DNA of 64,000 bases from DASRFR01 sp035651455. Lineage in GTDB: Bacteria > Acidobacteriota > Terriglobia > Terriglobales > Acidobacteriaceae. The stretch covers positions 651,847-715,846 of the forward strand of contig DASRFR010000058.1 of NCBI GenBank assembly GCA_035651455.1. The letters are read 5' to 3'. The position numbers were made by a program, and so were the translations under genes. Below, piece by piece: positions 37,897-46,726 of the stretch. The notes below the pieces were generated by a model, which saw only the letters and a list, made by a program, of their open reading frames with translations, did no database searches and was not told the DNA's origin. Every line of letters begins with the position of its first letter. Position 1 is the stretch's first letter.

Positions 37897-38559
37897 CTAC
37901 TTCGCCGTGACTAATGAGTGTGTGATGGCGTGCACCGAGAGCGCGATCCGGTTTTGCACGCCGACTTTGCGCATCAGCTTCGCCACGTGCGCCTTCACGG
38001 TTCGCTCTTCAATCCCCAGGGCTGCGCCAATCTCTTTGTTGGAACGGCCGGCCACCAGCATCTCCAGCACTTCCTTCTCTCGGTCGGTAAAGGTTACGCG
38101 GCCAGCAGGGAAAATGCGTCCCGGCGAGGTCGTTACCCGTTCAATGAACATCGAGAGCACGCGCCGCGGCGCCCATACCGAACCCTGGTTCACCACGCGA
38201 ATGGCCTGCACGAATTCCTGCGGAGTTGCGGCTTCGTCCACATAGCCCTTCGCTCCCGACGCAATGGCTTTCAGAATTGTCTCCTCGTCCATGCCAGAGC
38301 CTGTCACGATGATGCGCAGGTCCGGACGCGTCGCTTTCAGGCTCGCCATCAGGTCAAACAGGTTTTGCCCGGAACGGTTGCCCAGCAAAACCAGGTCGAT
38401 GTTCTGCTGCATGGCGATGTCCTGCAATGATGCGGAGATCAACTCGAAATCCGACTCCGAATCAAACAACGCCCGGAATCCGACGAAGCGCAGCGGATCG
38501 CTCTCCACCACGGCGAGGCGGATGAGCGGTTTTCTGGCGGTTGCGGCTGCAGATTTCAT
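37897..38559 (-). CDS. NarL/FixJ-type regulator with degenerate receiver
   Basis: The 220-residue protein has a receiver-like domain (about 12-125) and a LuxR-type HTH (VTFTDREKEVLEMLVAGRSN then KEIGAALGIEERTVKAHVA). The usual phospho-acceptor Asp in the LLD motif is Gly here: DLVLLGNRSGQN. The N-terminal acids (VESDP) and the Lys in GAKGYVDE remain. Phosphorylation in the standard way is therefore unlikely; it may respond to protein partners or a ligand, or be constitutively DNA-binding. AAGGAA precedes the ATG at 38559. No histidine kinase is near. Confidence 0.85.
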   Translation of the reverse strand: MKSAAATARKPLIRLAVVESDPLRFVGFRALFDSESDFELISASLQDIAMQQNIDLVLLGNRSGQNLFDLMASLKATRPDLRIIVTGSGMDEETILKAIASGAKGYVDEAATPQEFVQAIRVVNQGSVWAPRRVLSMFIERVTTSPGRIFPAGRVTFTDREKEVLEMLVAGRSNKEIGAALGIEERTVKAHVAKLMRKVGVQNRIALSVHAITHSLVTAK

Positions 38560-38686
38560 AAGTTTCCTTGTAGGATGTTTCTGCAGCAAGCATAGCCAGA
38601 TTCCTCGGCGTTGCAAAGGAAAGGTAACAGAAGACCAATTACGTGAGTAACGTCAATAAACTCCGGAATTACGGGATAAAGCACTG

Positions 38687-39136
38687 ATGAAACGCCCACT
38701 TAAGCACCTCGTTTCGGTCTTTTTCATGGTCTTTTTCATGGTCATTATCGGAGCAATGGCAGCCGCGCAGGACACGCAAACCACGTATCAGCCTAAGTTT
38801 GCCGGGGACCCGGCTCGCTCGCAAGCCGAAGCCGAGGCCCTGGGGTACATGCGGGTGGTCATTCGCGCCCAGAAGCTCTACAAGAAGCGCCATAACCACT
38901 ACGCGCAGTCACTCGCTGAGCTGGCGGGCACAGGCTCGTTCACCAAGCGAATGGCGCACAGTACCGACCGCGGCGACTACACCGTCGGCTTCCGTCCGCA
39001 TAAGGACGGCTACATGCTCGCCCTCACGCCAAAACAGTTGAGCGCCGATCATCGCTCATTCTTTGCCGACGAAGATGGAGTGATTCACGCGGACGAGCAG
39101 AAGGGGGCGGACGAGAACTCGCCGAAGATCAAGTGA
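38687..39136 (+). CDS. Secreted hypothetical protein, pseudopilin-like C-terminal domain
   Basis: The 149-residue protein has an N-terminal signal or anchor (LVSVFFMVFFMVIIGAMAAA) and a soluble alpha/beta domain: MRVVIRAQKLYKKRHNHYAQ, SLAELAGTG, GDYTVGFRPHKDGYMLALTP and SFFADEDGVIHADEQ. The pattern IRAQKLYKKRHNHYAQSLAE with a later DEDGVI strand resembles the globular domain of pseudopilins, but the signal here is not class III. Function unknown. Confidence 0.6.
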   Translation: MKRPLKHLVSVFFMVFFMVIIGAMAAAQDTQTTYQPKFAGDPARSQAEAEALGYMRVVIRAQKLYKKRHNHYAQSLAELAGTGSFTKRMAHSTDRGDYTVGFRPHKDGYMLALTPKQLSADHRSFFADEDGVIHADEQKGADENSPKIK

Positions 39137-39192
39137 AGATCAACAGAGTCTCATAGCCTGATGGTGCGGGATTGAGACCCGCAGCGGCATCC

Positions 39193-39645
39193 TCAGCGGT
39201 GAGTTAGCCCGTAAGCTGCCGCGAAAGTTGATCCGCCAATCTGCACCATAGATGTGACTCTTTCCATCCGGTGGTGACCGGTCTTGTGGAAGACGTAGCT
39301 GACGCCCATCGTTCCCAACGCGCCACCGATAAAGTTGGCAGCTTGACCCGCCGTGTTTCCCACGAATACGTTCGCGACTGGGTTCAGTTCCCTTCCGCCG
39401 TTGCCGAGGTTGTAGTGGGTCACCGCGAAATCCGCGGCGCTGGACATACCTACCAGGGTGAACAGTATTTTGTTCGGTTTATCCCAGAAGGCGTGCGGCG
39501 TCTCCGAAACGGGCGCCACAAACGCAGCAGCTTCCGCCGGTGGCGCGGCATTGGGCGAAGGCCCTTGGGCTAGAGATTGGCTGGTTACGATCGCGACCAG
39601 AAGGACGCAGAAAGACAGCTTTGCACCACCCGAACTTGGGAACAT
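39193..39645 (-). CDS. Hypothetical protein with signal peptide and membrane helices
   Basis: The 150-residue protein has a signal peptide (LSFCVLLVAIVTSQSLAQ), a Pro/Ala linker and two or three hydrophobic stretches (KILFTLVGMSSAADFAVTHY, VANVFVGNTAGQAANFIGGA, TMGVSYVFHKTGHHRMER). The YNLGNGGRELNP segment and a His-rich HKTGHH loop are notable. I do not recognise the family. ATG at 39645 without a clear Shine-Dalgarno. Confidence 0.55.
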   Translation of the reverse strand: MFPSSGGAKLSFCVLLVAIVTSQSLAQGPSPNAAPPAEAAAFVAPVSETPHAFWDKPNKILFTLVGMSSAADFAVTHYNLGNGGRELNPVANVFVGNTAGQAANFIGGALGTMGVSYVFHKTGHHRMERVTSMVQIGGSTFAAAYGLTHR

Positions 39646-39877
39646 AAATTTGCTCCGGAAAGCCTGCCGCGTTCTTTGTCCTACGTGGCAAGTGCTTTTC
39701 CACGGCCCGGGGGTTGGCCGTTACCTAGAACCTGTAGAATCAGTCAAGTAGCTGGCTGGCATCGGCAGCGCCTGCAAATGATGTGCAGACTCTTGCAACT
39801 GTTGGGCGCTCGGCGATGTGCCATCGCTGGTTGTTACTACTGGTAGCATAGAAACAAGCAATCCAGGAACTTATTTT

Positions 39878-41692
39878 TTGCCAACTTTCCCGTCTACCGT
39901 TTTGGAACAAACCCCCGCTCCGCCCTCGTCGCGCTCGAAGATATGGCCCGCCGCGGTAATCTTCCTCTTTCTCATCGTCTATCTGGGATCGGCTTTCTCG
40001 CCCGCCCTGCAGGACGACGCCGACTGCACCCATGCCGAGGCCGCCCGCGAAATGCTGGTCCGCGGCGACTACGTCACCTTGCACGTAAATGGGGTCCGGT
40101 ACCTCGAAAAAGCGCCCCTCCCCTATTGGCTAGTGGCTTTCAGCTACCGCATCTTCGGTTTCAACGAATTCGCCACCCACTTGCCCCTCATAGTGGCCAT
40201 GTTTCTCCTCGTGTTGCTGGCAATGCATTGGGGAGGGCGCGCGTTCGGCGATCGCGCCGGCATCTACTCTGGCCTGCTGGTGGCGACGACGGCGGGATAC
40301 TACCTGTTTACCCGCATTCTGATTCCCGAGGCCATTCTCAGCCTGCTAATCGCCGCCTCGTTCTATTGCTTCTTGACGGCTCTCGAGCATCGGCAACCGT
40401 GGCGATGGTACGCCGGCTATGTGTCCCTCGCTTTGGCGGTACTGACGAAGGGCCTGGTCGCGCTCGTCTTCGTCGGCGGTCCGGCCCTGCTCTATCTCGT
40501 GCTCACCGGGCAATGGCGGCGCTGGCGGGAGTTTCGGCTCGTCAGCGGCCTTTTGCTTTTCCTGCTCGTGGCTGCGCCCTGGCATTTATTAGCTGGCTTT
40601 CGCAACCCGCGCTTCTTCTGGTTCTATTTCGTCAACGAACACTTCCTGCGATTTCTCGGAAAGCGCTATCCCAGGGATTACAACAAGGTTCCCGCGGTCC
40701 TCTACTGGAGTCTGCATCTCGTATGGCTGTTTCCCTGGAGTCTCTACCTGCCCCTGGCATTGCGGAATGTGCGGCGGGACTTCAGGTTGCGGCGCTTGGG
40801 GCCGCCACTCGACTTCGCTGCTCGCACGCGGCTCATGTGCTGGCTCTGGGCTGGCGCTGTGCTGGTCTTCTTTTCGCTCTCCACCAGCCAGGAGTACTAC
40901 ACTTTCCCGGCCTACTTCCCCATCCTGTTGCTTGTGGCTGCCGCGATTGCCGACTATGAGCGCGCCAGCTGTAAGCGATGGCTGGTGCCCGTCTCTGTCG
41001 TCCTGACTGCGTTCTCCGTAGCGGCTGGAGCCATGCTGATCGCGGCCTTGTGGTCGTCCCGCACCTTGCCTTTCCAGCCGGATATCAGCGCCGTGCTCGC
41101 CCAGCACAATATGGCCGAAGACACGCTCTCCATGTCCCACTTCCTGGACTTAACAGGACAGTCATTCGCTGCCCTGCGCCTGCCCGCGATTTTGGCGACC
41201 ATCGCCTTGATCGTCGGCCCGCTTACCGCGGTGTGGCTGCGCATCCGGGCCAAACATTTCGCCGCCACCTGGACAATGGCCTTGACCATGGGGCTGTTCT
41301 TCATCGCAGCGCACATCGCTCTCGACCGCTTCGGCTCCTATCTTTCCTCAAAGCCTCTGGCCGAAGACATTGCTCGCGCGTCGCGTTCAGGCGACGAAGT
41401 GGCCATCTTCGGTGACCAGGCGTATGGATCCTCACTACTCTTTTATTTGCAGCGGCCTATTCTGCTGGTGAACGGCCGCACCACATCCATGTGGTTTGGC
41501 TCGACGTATCCCGACGCACCGAAAATCTATCTCGATGAAGCCGGGCTGCTGCGCATCTGGAATTCGAGCACTCGCATTTTCCTGTTTGTTCCCGAGCACG
41601 AGCTCGCGGCGGCGAATTCGCTGCTGAGCAATGTAAACAAATATATTTTCGCGGAAAATTCTGGCAAGGTCGTTTACAGCAATCAGCCGTGA
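39878..41692 (+). CDS. GT39 family glycosyltransferase (ArnT/PMT-like membrane enzyme)
   Basis: A 604-residue integral membrane protein with about twelve hydrophobic segments. The first periplasmic loop carries DDADCTHAEAAREMLVRGDY, the acidic D-D/E-A motif of GT39 enzymes that use polyprenyl-phosphate sugars. The GVRYLEKAPLPYWLVAFSYR segment that follows is also typical. Family members such as ArnT put a sugar on lipid A or on proteins; substrate here unknown. The TTG start at 39878 has AGGAAC upstream; GTG 39818 is an alternative. It stands alone. Confidence 0.85.
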   Translation: MPTFPSTVLEQTPAPPSSRSKIWPAAVIFLFLIVYLGSAFSPALQDDADCTHAEAAREMLVRGDYVTLHVNGVRYLEKAPLPYWLVAFSYRIFGFNEFATHLPLIVAMFLLVLLAMHWGGRAFGDRAGIYSGLLVATTAGYYLFTRILIPEAILSLLIAASFYCFLTALEHRQPWRWYAGYVSLALAVLTKGLVALVFVGGPALLYLVLTGQWRRWREFRLVSGLLLFLLVAAPWHLLAGFRNPRFFWFYFVNEHFLRFLGKRYPRDYNKVPAVLYWSLHLVWLFPWSLYLPLALRNVRRDFRLRRLGPPLDFAARTRLMCWLWAGAVLVFFSLSTSQEYYTFPAYFPILLLVAAAIADYERASCKRWLVPVSVVLTAFSVAAGAMLIAALWSSRTLPFQPDISAVLAQHNMAEDTLSMSHFLDLTGQSFAALRLPAILATIALIVGPLTAVWLRIRAKHFAATWTMALTMGLFFIAAHIALDRFGSYLSSKPLAEDIARASRSGDEVAIFGDQAYGSSLLFYLQRPILLVNGRTTSMWFGSTYPDAPKIYLDEAGLLRIWNSSTRIFLFVPEHELAAANSLLSNVNKYIFAENSGKVVYSNQP

Positions 41693-41773
41693 GATAGCCG
41701 TAGATCGCAGAACTCAGCAACAGCTTAGGCTTTCGAGATCGCAACCCAATCAGTTCGCGATCCCGCCCCACCT

Positions 41774-42502
41774 TCACTCCCCAGCTTTAATCTCCGTTGC
41801 CTTGCCTTCCCGGTAGACGACGGTCAGCGGATGGCCGCCGTTCGGATAATGCACAGTCTTGACCGACGAGTCGCCTGAGCTGTCCGGCATCCCCATGCCA
41901 ATTGCAAAATCGGTTTGCAGTTCATTCATCCCGGGCTTCACTTGATGGCTGTCAATCGACTGCCACACGTCGGGCGGCCAATGCCCGTACAGCTCATGGG
42001 GATCTTGGATAAACAGCATCTCATCGGAGTAGATTCGATACGTGCCCGCCTTCACCACGCCGATCGGCACCGCATAGCTTTTGCCGTCGCGCTCGAAAAC
42101 CGCCATCACTTGGCGTTGATCGGGCGCGCCGGGAGACTCGTCTGTGACCACGCCGGTAATCTGCAGTTTCTGCAATGGTAGCAGGGTTCCCGCGTCCCGC
42201 GCGAAGTCGCTGTGATGCGACGCAGCATTGTACGGGTAATAGGTGTATCGATAACCTTCCTTCACCCAAGCCGGCTGTTCCATCAACTGCCGCGCCGACT
42301 TCAAATCGTAGGGATAGAGCTTCTTGGGGGTGACGTAATAGTCAGCATTCAGCGACGTCGATACTTGCTTCGCAGTGGACGCGGATTGCGCGTTCTCTTT
42401 ATGGCGATGGTAGAGGATGTAACCGGTACGTATTGCCGAGATCAAAATGGCCGCTACGAGGAAAAGTTGGATCTTCTGCTTAGTCTCGGGGCTGATCGTC
42501 AT
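41774..42502 (-). CDS. Membrane-anchored hypothetical protein
   Basis: The 242-residue protein has one N-terminal membrane helix (IQLFLVAAILISAIRTGYIL) and a periplasmic mixed domain rich in Tyr and Asp: TPKKLYPYDLKSARQLMEQP, KLQITGVVTDESPGAPDQRQ, YRIYSDEMLFIQDPHELYGH and MNELQTDFAIGMGMPDSSGD. I do not recognise a family. Similar proteins occur in Acidobacteriota as far as I recall. ATG 42502 chosen; the frame opens five codons earlier at a TTG. Confidence 0.6.
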   Translation of the reverse strand: MTISPETKQKIQLFLVAAILISAIRTGYILYHRHKENAQSASTAKQVSTSLNADYYVTPKKLYPYDLKSARQLMEQPAWVKEGYRYTYYPYNAASHHSDFARDAGTLLPLQKLQITGVVTDESPGAPDQRQVMAVFERDGKSYAVPIGVVKAGTYRIYSDEMLFIQDPHELYGHWPPDVWQSIDSHQVKPGMNELQTDFAIGMGMPDSSGDSSVKTVHYPNGGHPLTVVYREGKATEIKAGE

Positions 42503-42642
42503 CTTGTTGGTCCGCAAATGGTCTGATGCAGCGGCAACTCACATAGTCCATGTTGCACGTTGGCATTCCGCTCGGCCTCGCCGCTTGAGTTAAACTAGTG
42601 GTCGGGTGAGGCCTTCCGTCGCACCCGCAGGGAGATGTGCCT

Positions 42643-42963
42643 ATGCCTACTGTGACCCAGGACGAAGTCCTCAGCGCGCTTAAGGAATGCTATGACCCGG
42701 AGATTCCAGTCAACATCGTGGATCTGGGGCTGATTTATGGCGTGCGCTTCGATCCCGCCAGCGAAGACCAGCAGGATGTCACCGTTGACATGACCCTCAC
42801 CGCTCAAGGCTGCCCCGCTCACGTGATGATCGGCGAGCAGGTGAAATCGCGCCTGCAGCAGCTCCCCGGCATTCGAAATGCGAATGTAAATGTAGTCTGG
42901 AATCCGCCCTGGACCCCGGAGCGCATCAGCCCGGACGCAAGAAAGCAACTGGGGATCGAATAG
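42643..42963 (+). CDS. MIP18/SufT-type Fe-S cluster assembly protein (DUF59)
   Basis: The 106-residue protein is a single DUF59 domain: ALKECYDPEIPVNIVDLGLI near the start, then VDMTLTAQGCPAHVMIGEQV with the conserved Cys, and NVNVVWNPPWTPERISPDAR. DUF59 proteins (SufT, MIP18) help load Fe-S clusters, especially for aconitase-like or high-demand targets. GGGAG lies upstream of the ATG 42643. No suf genes adjoin. Confidence 0.9.
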   Translation: MPTVTQDEVLSALKECYDPEIPVNIVDLGLIYGVRFDPASEDQQDVTVDMTLTAQGCPAHVMIGEQVKSRLQQLPGIRNANVNVVWNPPWTPERISPDARKQLGIE

Positions 42964-43042
42964 CTCGAATTAGTGATTACCAAATTGCGCCGAGCAATTC
43001 CCGGGAACTCGGTCCTATTCGGACCCTTTTACCTTCGCTAAC

Positions 43043-43324
43043 TTAATAGGACAATAGCTCTTCCCACATGCTCTTGCCCCGCGTCTCGGCGACTTGCGCG
43101 AAACGCTCGCCGACCCGTGACACTACTTCCAAAAACTTGGTGCCGCGTTCCACGTAATAGGGGATCTCTTCTCGAATCTGGTCAAATTTTTCCGGATACT
43201 CTGCCGCTAGCATTGCAAGTCCGACGCCTGCCGTCAGCACGCCGCCGATTTTCTGGCCTTTCAAGAAGAACAGCGCCGATGCTCCCAGCGAACCCGCGAC
43301 TACAGCACGCTTCCAATTTTCCAT
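43043..43324 (-). CDS. Small hydrophobic hypothetical protein
   Basis: The 93-residue protein starts MENWKRAVVAGSLGASALFF, has two short hydrophobic runs (to residue about 20, then GGVLTAGVGLAMLAAEYPEK) and a charged helical C-terminus (FDQIREEIPYYVERGTKFLE). GAGGAAACC sits next to the ATG. It is divergent from the peptidase gene across 79 bp. Function unknown. Confidence 0.65.
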   Translation of the reverse strand: MENWKRAVVAGSLGASALFFLKGQKIGGVLTAGVGLAMLAAEYPEKFDQIREEIPYYVERGTKFLEVVSRVGERFAQVAETRGKSMWEELLSY

Positions 43325-43403
43325 GGTTTCCTCACCGACAGGATTGTAAATCAGAGCCCGCGGACGCTGCCGTATACTGCACCGTCCGAGCTCCGGAGGA
43401 GAG

Positions 43404-44567
43404 ATGGTAAAGCTACGGTCCGTGTTGCTTCTATGGGGACTAATTTTGGCAGTTGTGCCGCTCACTGGTGCTCAGCCGCCGGCACAGAAACCGCGCGCCC
43501 GCGATCTCGGTGTCCCATTTGATGGCACAACCGGACCGCTAAATGCCATTACCGATGTCAGAGGGGTGGAGGTCGGTCACACTACGCTGATCTCCGGTGA
43601 AGGCCCACTCAAGGTCGGAGTTGGACCGGTGCGAACCGGCGTCACCGCGGTGCTGCCCAGGGGCAAGAACTCAAACGATCCTGTATTCGCGGCATGGTTC
43701 ACCTTGAACGGGAATGGGGAAATGACGGGAACCACGTGGGTCGAAGACTCGGGCTTTCTGGAAGGTCCCATCATGATCACCAATACCCATAGCGTGGGGG
43801 TGGTGCGTGACGCGGTCATTGCCTGGCGGGTGAAGCGCGGCGATGCCGATGCTGAAGGCTATTGGTGGTCTCTGCCCGTGGTTGCTGAAACCTGGGACGG
43901 CGAATTGAATGACATCAACGGATTCCATGTCAAACTCGCAGATGCTTTTCATGCTCTCGACTCCGCCCACAGCGGCATGGTCGAAGAAGGCAACGTCGGC
44001 GGCGGAACCGGCATGATCTGCAATGAATTCAAAGGCGGAATTGGAACCTCCTCCCGCGTGCTTGACAGCAAATATGGCGGCTACACGGTAGGAGTACTCG
44101 TGCAATGCAACTACGGCCGGCGTAGTCAATTGCGGATCGCCGGTGTTCCCGTGGGGCAGGAGATTCCCGAGCACCCTGTCTATGACAATGATGTTGGCTC
44201 GATCATCGTGGTAGTCGGAACCGACGCGCCGCTCATTCCGACCCAGCTGAAACGCGTGGCCAGGAAAGTTTCCTTGGGATTGGGCCGTGATGGCAGCTAC
44301 TCGGGTGACGGCTCGGGGGATATTTTCATCGCCTACTCCACCGCCAATCCTGGCGCCGGCGCAGCCAAAGGACCTCACCCAGTCAACATGCTGCCGAACG
44401 AGCAGCTTGATCCGGTTTTCCTGGCGACAGTCCAGGCCACCGAAGAAGCCGTTGTGAATGCCATGATCGCGGCGGAAACCATGACCGGCATCAACAACCG
44501 TACGGTGATCGCGTTACCGCATGATCGTCTGCGGGAGGTGCTGAGGAAGTACAACCGCCTAAAGTGA
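43404..44567 (+). CDS. P1 family peptidase (DmpA/S58), secreted
   Basis: The 387-residue protein has a signal peptide (VLLLWGLILAVVPLTGA) and a DmpA-type body: DVRGVEVGHTTLISGEGPLK, NGEMTGTTWVEDSGFLEGPI, and the conserved block GNVGGGTGMICNEFKGG. IGTSSR, just after that block, contains the Gly-Ser/Thr-Ser bond where S58 enzymes cut themselves to make the active N-terminal Ser. Members release N-terminal D- or L-amino acids or beta-peptides. AGGAGA precedes the ATG. Periplasmic location is inferred from the signal. Confidence 0.92.
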   Translation: MVKLRSVLLLWGLILAVVPLTGAQPPAQKPRARDLGVPFDGTTGPLNAITDVRGVEVGHTTLISGEGPLKVGVGPVRTGVTAVLPRGKNSNDPVFAAWFTLNGNGEMTGTTWVEDSGFLEGPIMITNTHSVGVVRDAVIAWRVKRGDADAEGYWWSLPVVAETWDGELNDINGFHVKLADAFHALDSAHSGMVEEGNVGGGTGMICNEFKGGIGTSSRVLDSKYGGYTVGVLVQCNYGRRSQLRIAGVPVGQEIPEHPVYDNDVGSIIVVVGTDAPLIPTQLKRVARKVSLGLGRDGSYSGDGSGDIFIAYSTANPGAGAAKGPHPVNMLPNEQLDPVFLATVQATEEAVVNAMIAAETMTGINNRTVIALPHDRLREVLRKYNRLK

Positions 44568-44594
44568 CGCAGTGACTCGCAGCAGAGACGAAGC

Positions 44595-44831
44595 TTATGC
44601 GGGCCGCGTCTCTTCAGCTTGCCGCCTCGAAACGTTGGGGCCGCTGTTCGCGCTGCGCCCGCCACAGCGCATTTCCATCGCGGCTACATTCGCCCATCGG
44701 TCTTCGGTGCCGTGGGGAACTAATTCCTGCACCATGTAGAATCCCCAACTGATCTCCGACTTCACCATGCGCCACTGCCGTCGCACCCGCGGCGGATCAG
44801 GATTGCGCCAGACTATGCTCAAACCGCTCAT
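44595..44831 (-). CDS. Small hypothetical protein
   Basis: The 78-residue protein begins MSGLSIVWRNPDPPRVRRQW, is rich in Trp, Arg and Met, and ends in a polar tail. AAGGA lies seven bases before the ATG. Its start follows the stop of the 44833-45057 frame by a single base, which suggests a coupled pair. No known domain. Confidence 0.45.
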   Translation of the reverse strand: MSGLSIVWRNPDPPRVRRQWRMVKSEISWGFYMVQELVPHGTEDRWANVAAMEMRCGGRSANSGPNVSRRQAEETRPA

Positions 44832-44832
44832 G

Positions 44833-45057
44833 TTAAGTCCTTCGCTCTGAGACTGCAAAACGACATTTCCGAAGCCTGGTTCCGCTGAGCTGTTTGCAGT
44901 ATTGCGCAGAGCCTTCCGGCCGTCCGTAGGTAGTGTCACAGTCCAAAGTGATGCCCGTCACAGGGGACTTGCACGACACTAATCTGCCAATTGATATCTC
45001 TTCGCGCCTGGAGGCATTGGCCATACAGACAGGGCAGAATACGAGTACAGTAAACAT
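44833..45057 (-). CDS. Small Cys-rich hypothetical protein
   Basis: The 74-residue frame has a hydrophobic start and C-P-V-C near residue 8 (MFTVLVFCPVCMANASRREE), then four more cysteines. It ends in TAA one base before the ATG of the next frame, with the downstream gene's AAGGA inside its last codons. That overlap is the main reason to list it. It has no good ribosome-binding site of its own, and an overlapping frame is also open, so doubt remains. Confidence 0.35.
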   Translation of the reverse strand: MFTVLVFCPVCMANASRREEISIGRLVSCKSPVTGITLDCDTTYGRPEGSAQYCKQLSGTRLRKCRFAVSERRT

Positions 45058-45188
45058 TGGATACCCAGCTCGATGCTTTTTTGTTACATAGGAATGTGGC
45101 CGTGTGAGGCACTCCGCCCGGCGGAGAATCTATTCGTGTGCTGCTGGCGACCGCTGGCACCCGACCTCGCATATCCCGGGACAAAAGT

Positions 45189-45641
45189 ATGGGCGACAAT
45201 ATGAAGCAACTAGCTAAATTACTGTTGAGCACCGGACTTCTGCTCGTCGACTCCGACCGCCGCAGCAAAGCGGCCGATTCGGTGAAGGACCGGGTGGATG
45301 ATTGGACCGATACCGCCAAAGATAAATTTGAAGACGCAATGGACCGGCTGGAGCGTGTGGCCTACGCTGCGCGGGGCAAAACGCCCTGGACATCGAAAGC
45401 CGGAGGGTTTCTGCTGGGTATGGGCATCGGCGTAGGAGTCGGAATGTTATTTGCGCCCTCCTCGGGTGAAGAGATGCGTAATTCCATTCGCGACCGCGCC
45501 ACTGATATTCGCGACCGTGTTTCCACCCAGGCCAGCAATTTGCGGGATCGCGTCTCTGAACAGACCTCAAATCTCAAAGATCGTATGCGGGAGACGACCA
45601 GCGGTGGTGGGGAGAACGAGAGAATCTCGCGTCCCGCCTAG
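45189..45641 (+). CDS. YtxH domain protein with repetitive basic-acidic helix
   Basis: The 150-residue protein has a polar N-terminal helical part (DSVKDRVDDWTDTAKDKFED), a membrane stretch with the YtxH signature (GFLLGMGIGVGVGMLFAPSS then GEEMRNSI) and a C-terminal helix of near repeats: IRDRATDIRDRVSTQ, LRDRVSEQTSN, LKDRMRE. This repeat has an 11-residue period like LEA or apolipoprotein helices. It is distinct from the YtxH protein at 23704. Start at 45189 is tentative (45201 also possible). Probably envelope stress related, unproven. Confidence 0.75.
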   Translation: MGDNMKQLAKLLLSTGLLLVDSDRRSKAADSVKDRVDDWTDTAKDKFEDAMDRLERVAYAARGKTPWTSKAGGFLLGMGIGVGVGMLFAPSSGEEMRNSIRDRATDIRDRVSTQASNLRDRVSEQTSNLKDRMRETTSGGGENERISRPA

Positions 45642-45892
45642 TTCGTTGTTAGTGCGGTGGATAGAACCTGGAGTTCCGCAAGGCGAAGTTCAACCTTGCC
45701 CGCAGCGGCAGATCCCTGAATCGCAAGTGTCTGGGGATTTTGCCGCTTCGGTCGACTGGCCGAAGCTATTCCGCAAAAGTTAGGCCTCATGCTCTTGATT
45801 CGGGGTATGCATTCCCGTTACCTGAGTGCCTTGACTTCCGGCGTATACCGCTTTAATTTCGCCATTTCCATAAATCTTTGCCTGAGGATGCT

Positions 45893-46723
45893 GTGCCCCA
45901 AATTCCCGTCATCACTCTGACCACCGATTTCGGCCTCACTGACCACTTCGTGGGAACCATGAAAGGGGTGATTACGAACATCGCTCCCGAGGCTCGTATT
46001 GTCGATATCAGCCACTCGGTGCAGGCTTTCGATGTTCTGGATGGAGCGCTCACTATCGCTCAGGCTTACTCCTATTTTCCGTCCGGCACAATCCACATGG
46101 TGGTGGTCGATCCCGGTGTGGGCACGGCGCGAAGGCCGCTGATCGTCACCACCGAGCGGCACAAGTTTGTCGCTCCGGATAACGGAGTGCTCTCCTTGAT
46201 CTACGACCGCGAAGACCGGTTGTCGGTGCGTCACGTCACCGCTGAGCATTACTACTTGCAGCCGGTCAGCAATACTTTTCACGGCCGCGACATTTTTTCG
46301 CCCGTTGCCGCATGGGCCGCCAAAGGTGTGGAGTCGGATCGCTTCGGCGAGGAGGTCACAGATTTCGTGCGCTTTTCCGCGCCCAGGCCCAAAGTCGCCA
46401 ATGGAGATTCCTTGCGCGGTGTCGTGCTCAAAGTGGATCGTTTCGGTAACCTGGTCACCAACATCGCTGCCCACGATGCCCCGCTGTTGTTTGGCGCCGA
46501 TCCAAGTGGATTCAAAATCGTCGTGGGCAAAAGCGAGATCACGGAGATTAAGACCGCTTACGCGCAAGGCGCGCCCGGACAAGTGTTCGGAATTCTCGGC
46601 AGCATGGGCTTTCTGGAAATTGCCGCCAATCGCGGATCAGCAGCGCAACTTTTGGGTGTCGGCAAAGGCACCGAGGTGAGCATCTTGCTGGAAGGCGCAT
46701 CCGCCGCCAGCAACGGCCAATAA
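45893..46723 (+). CDS. SAM hydroxide adenosyltransferase (DUF62, chlorinase-like fold)
   Basis: The 276-residue protein is a DUF62 enzyme: ITLTTDFGLTDHFVGTMKGV at the N-terminus, VVVDPGVGTARRPLIV and HKFVAPDNGVLS, then FHGRDIFSPVAAWAA and VDRFGNLVTNI. These enzymes split S-adenosylmethionine with hydroxide to adenosine and methionine; halogenase relatives use chloride or fluoride. No halogenase-type marker can be confirmed by eye. GTG 45893 follows GAGG by about eight bases; TTG 45878 is an alternative. Stand-alone gene. Confidence 0.9.
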   Translation: MPQIPVITLTTDFGLTDHFVGTMKGVITNIAPEARIVDISHSVQAFDVLDGALTIAQAYSYFPSGTIHMVVVDPGVGTARRPLIVTTERHKFVAPDNGVLSLIYDREDRLSVRHVTAEHYYLQPVSNTFHGRDIFSPVAAWAAKGVESDRFGEEVTDFVRFSAPRPKVANGDSLRGVVLKVDRFGNLVTNIAAHDAPLLFGADPSGFKIVVGKSEITEIKTAYAQGAPGQVFGILGSMGFLEIAANRGSAAQLLGVGKGTEVSILLEGASAASNGQ

Positions 46724-46726
46724 TTT

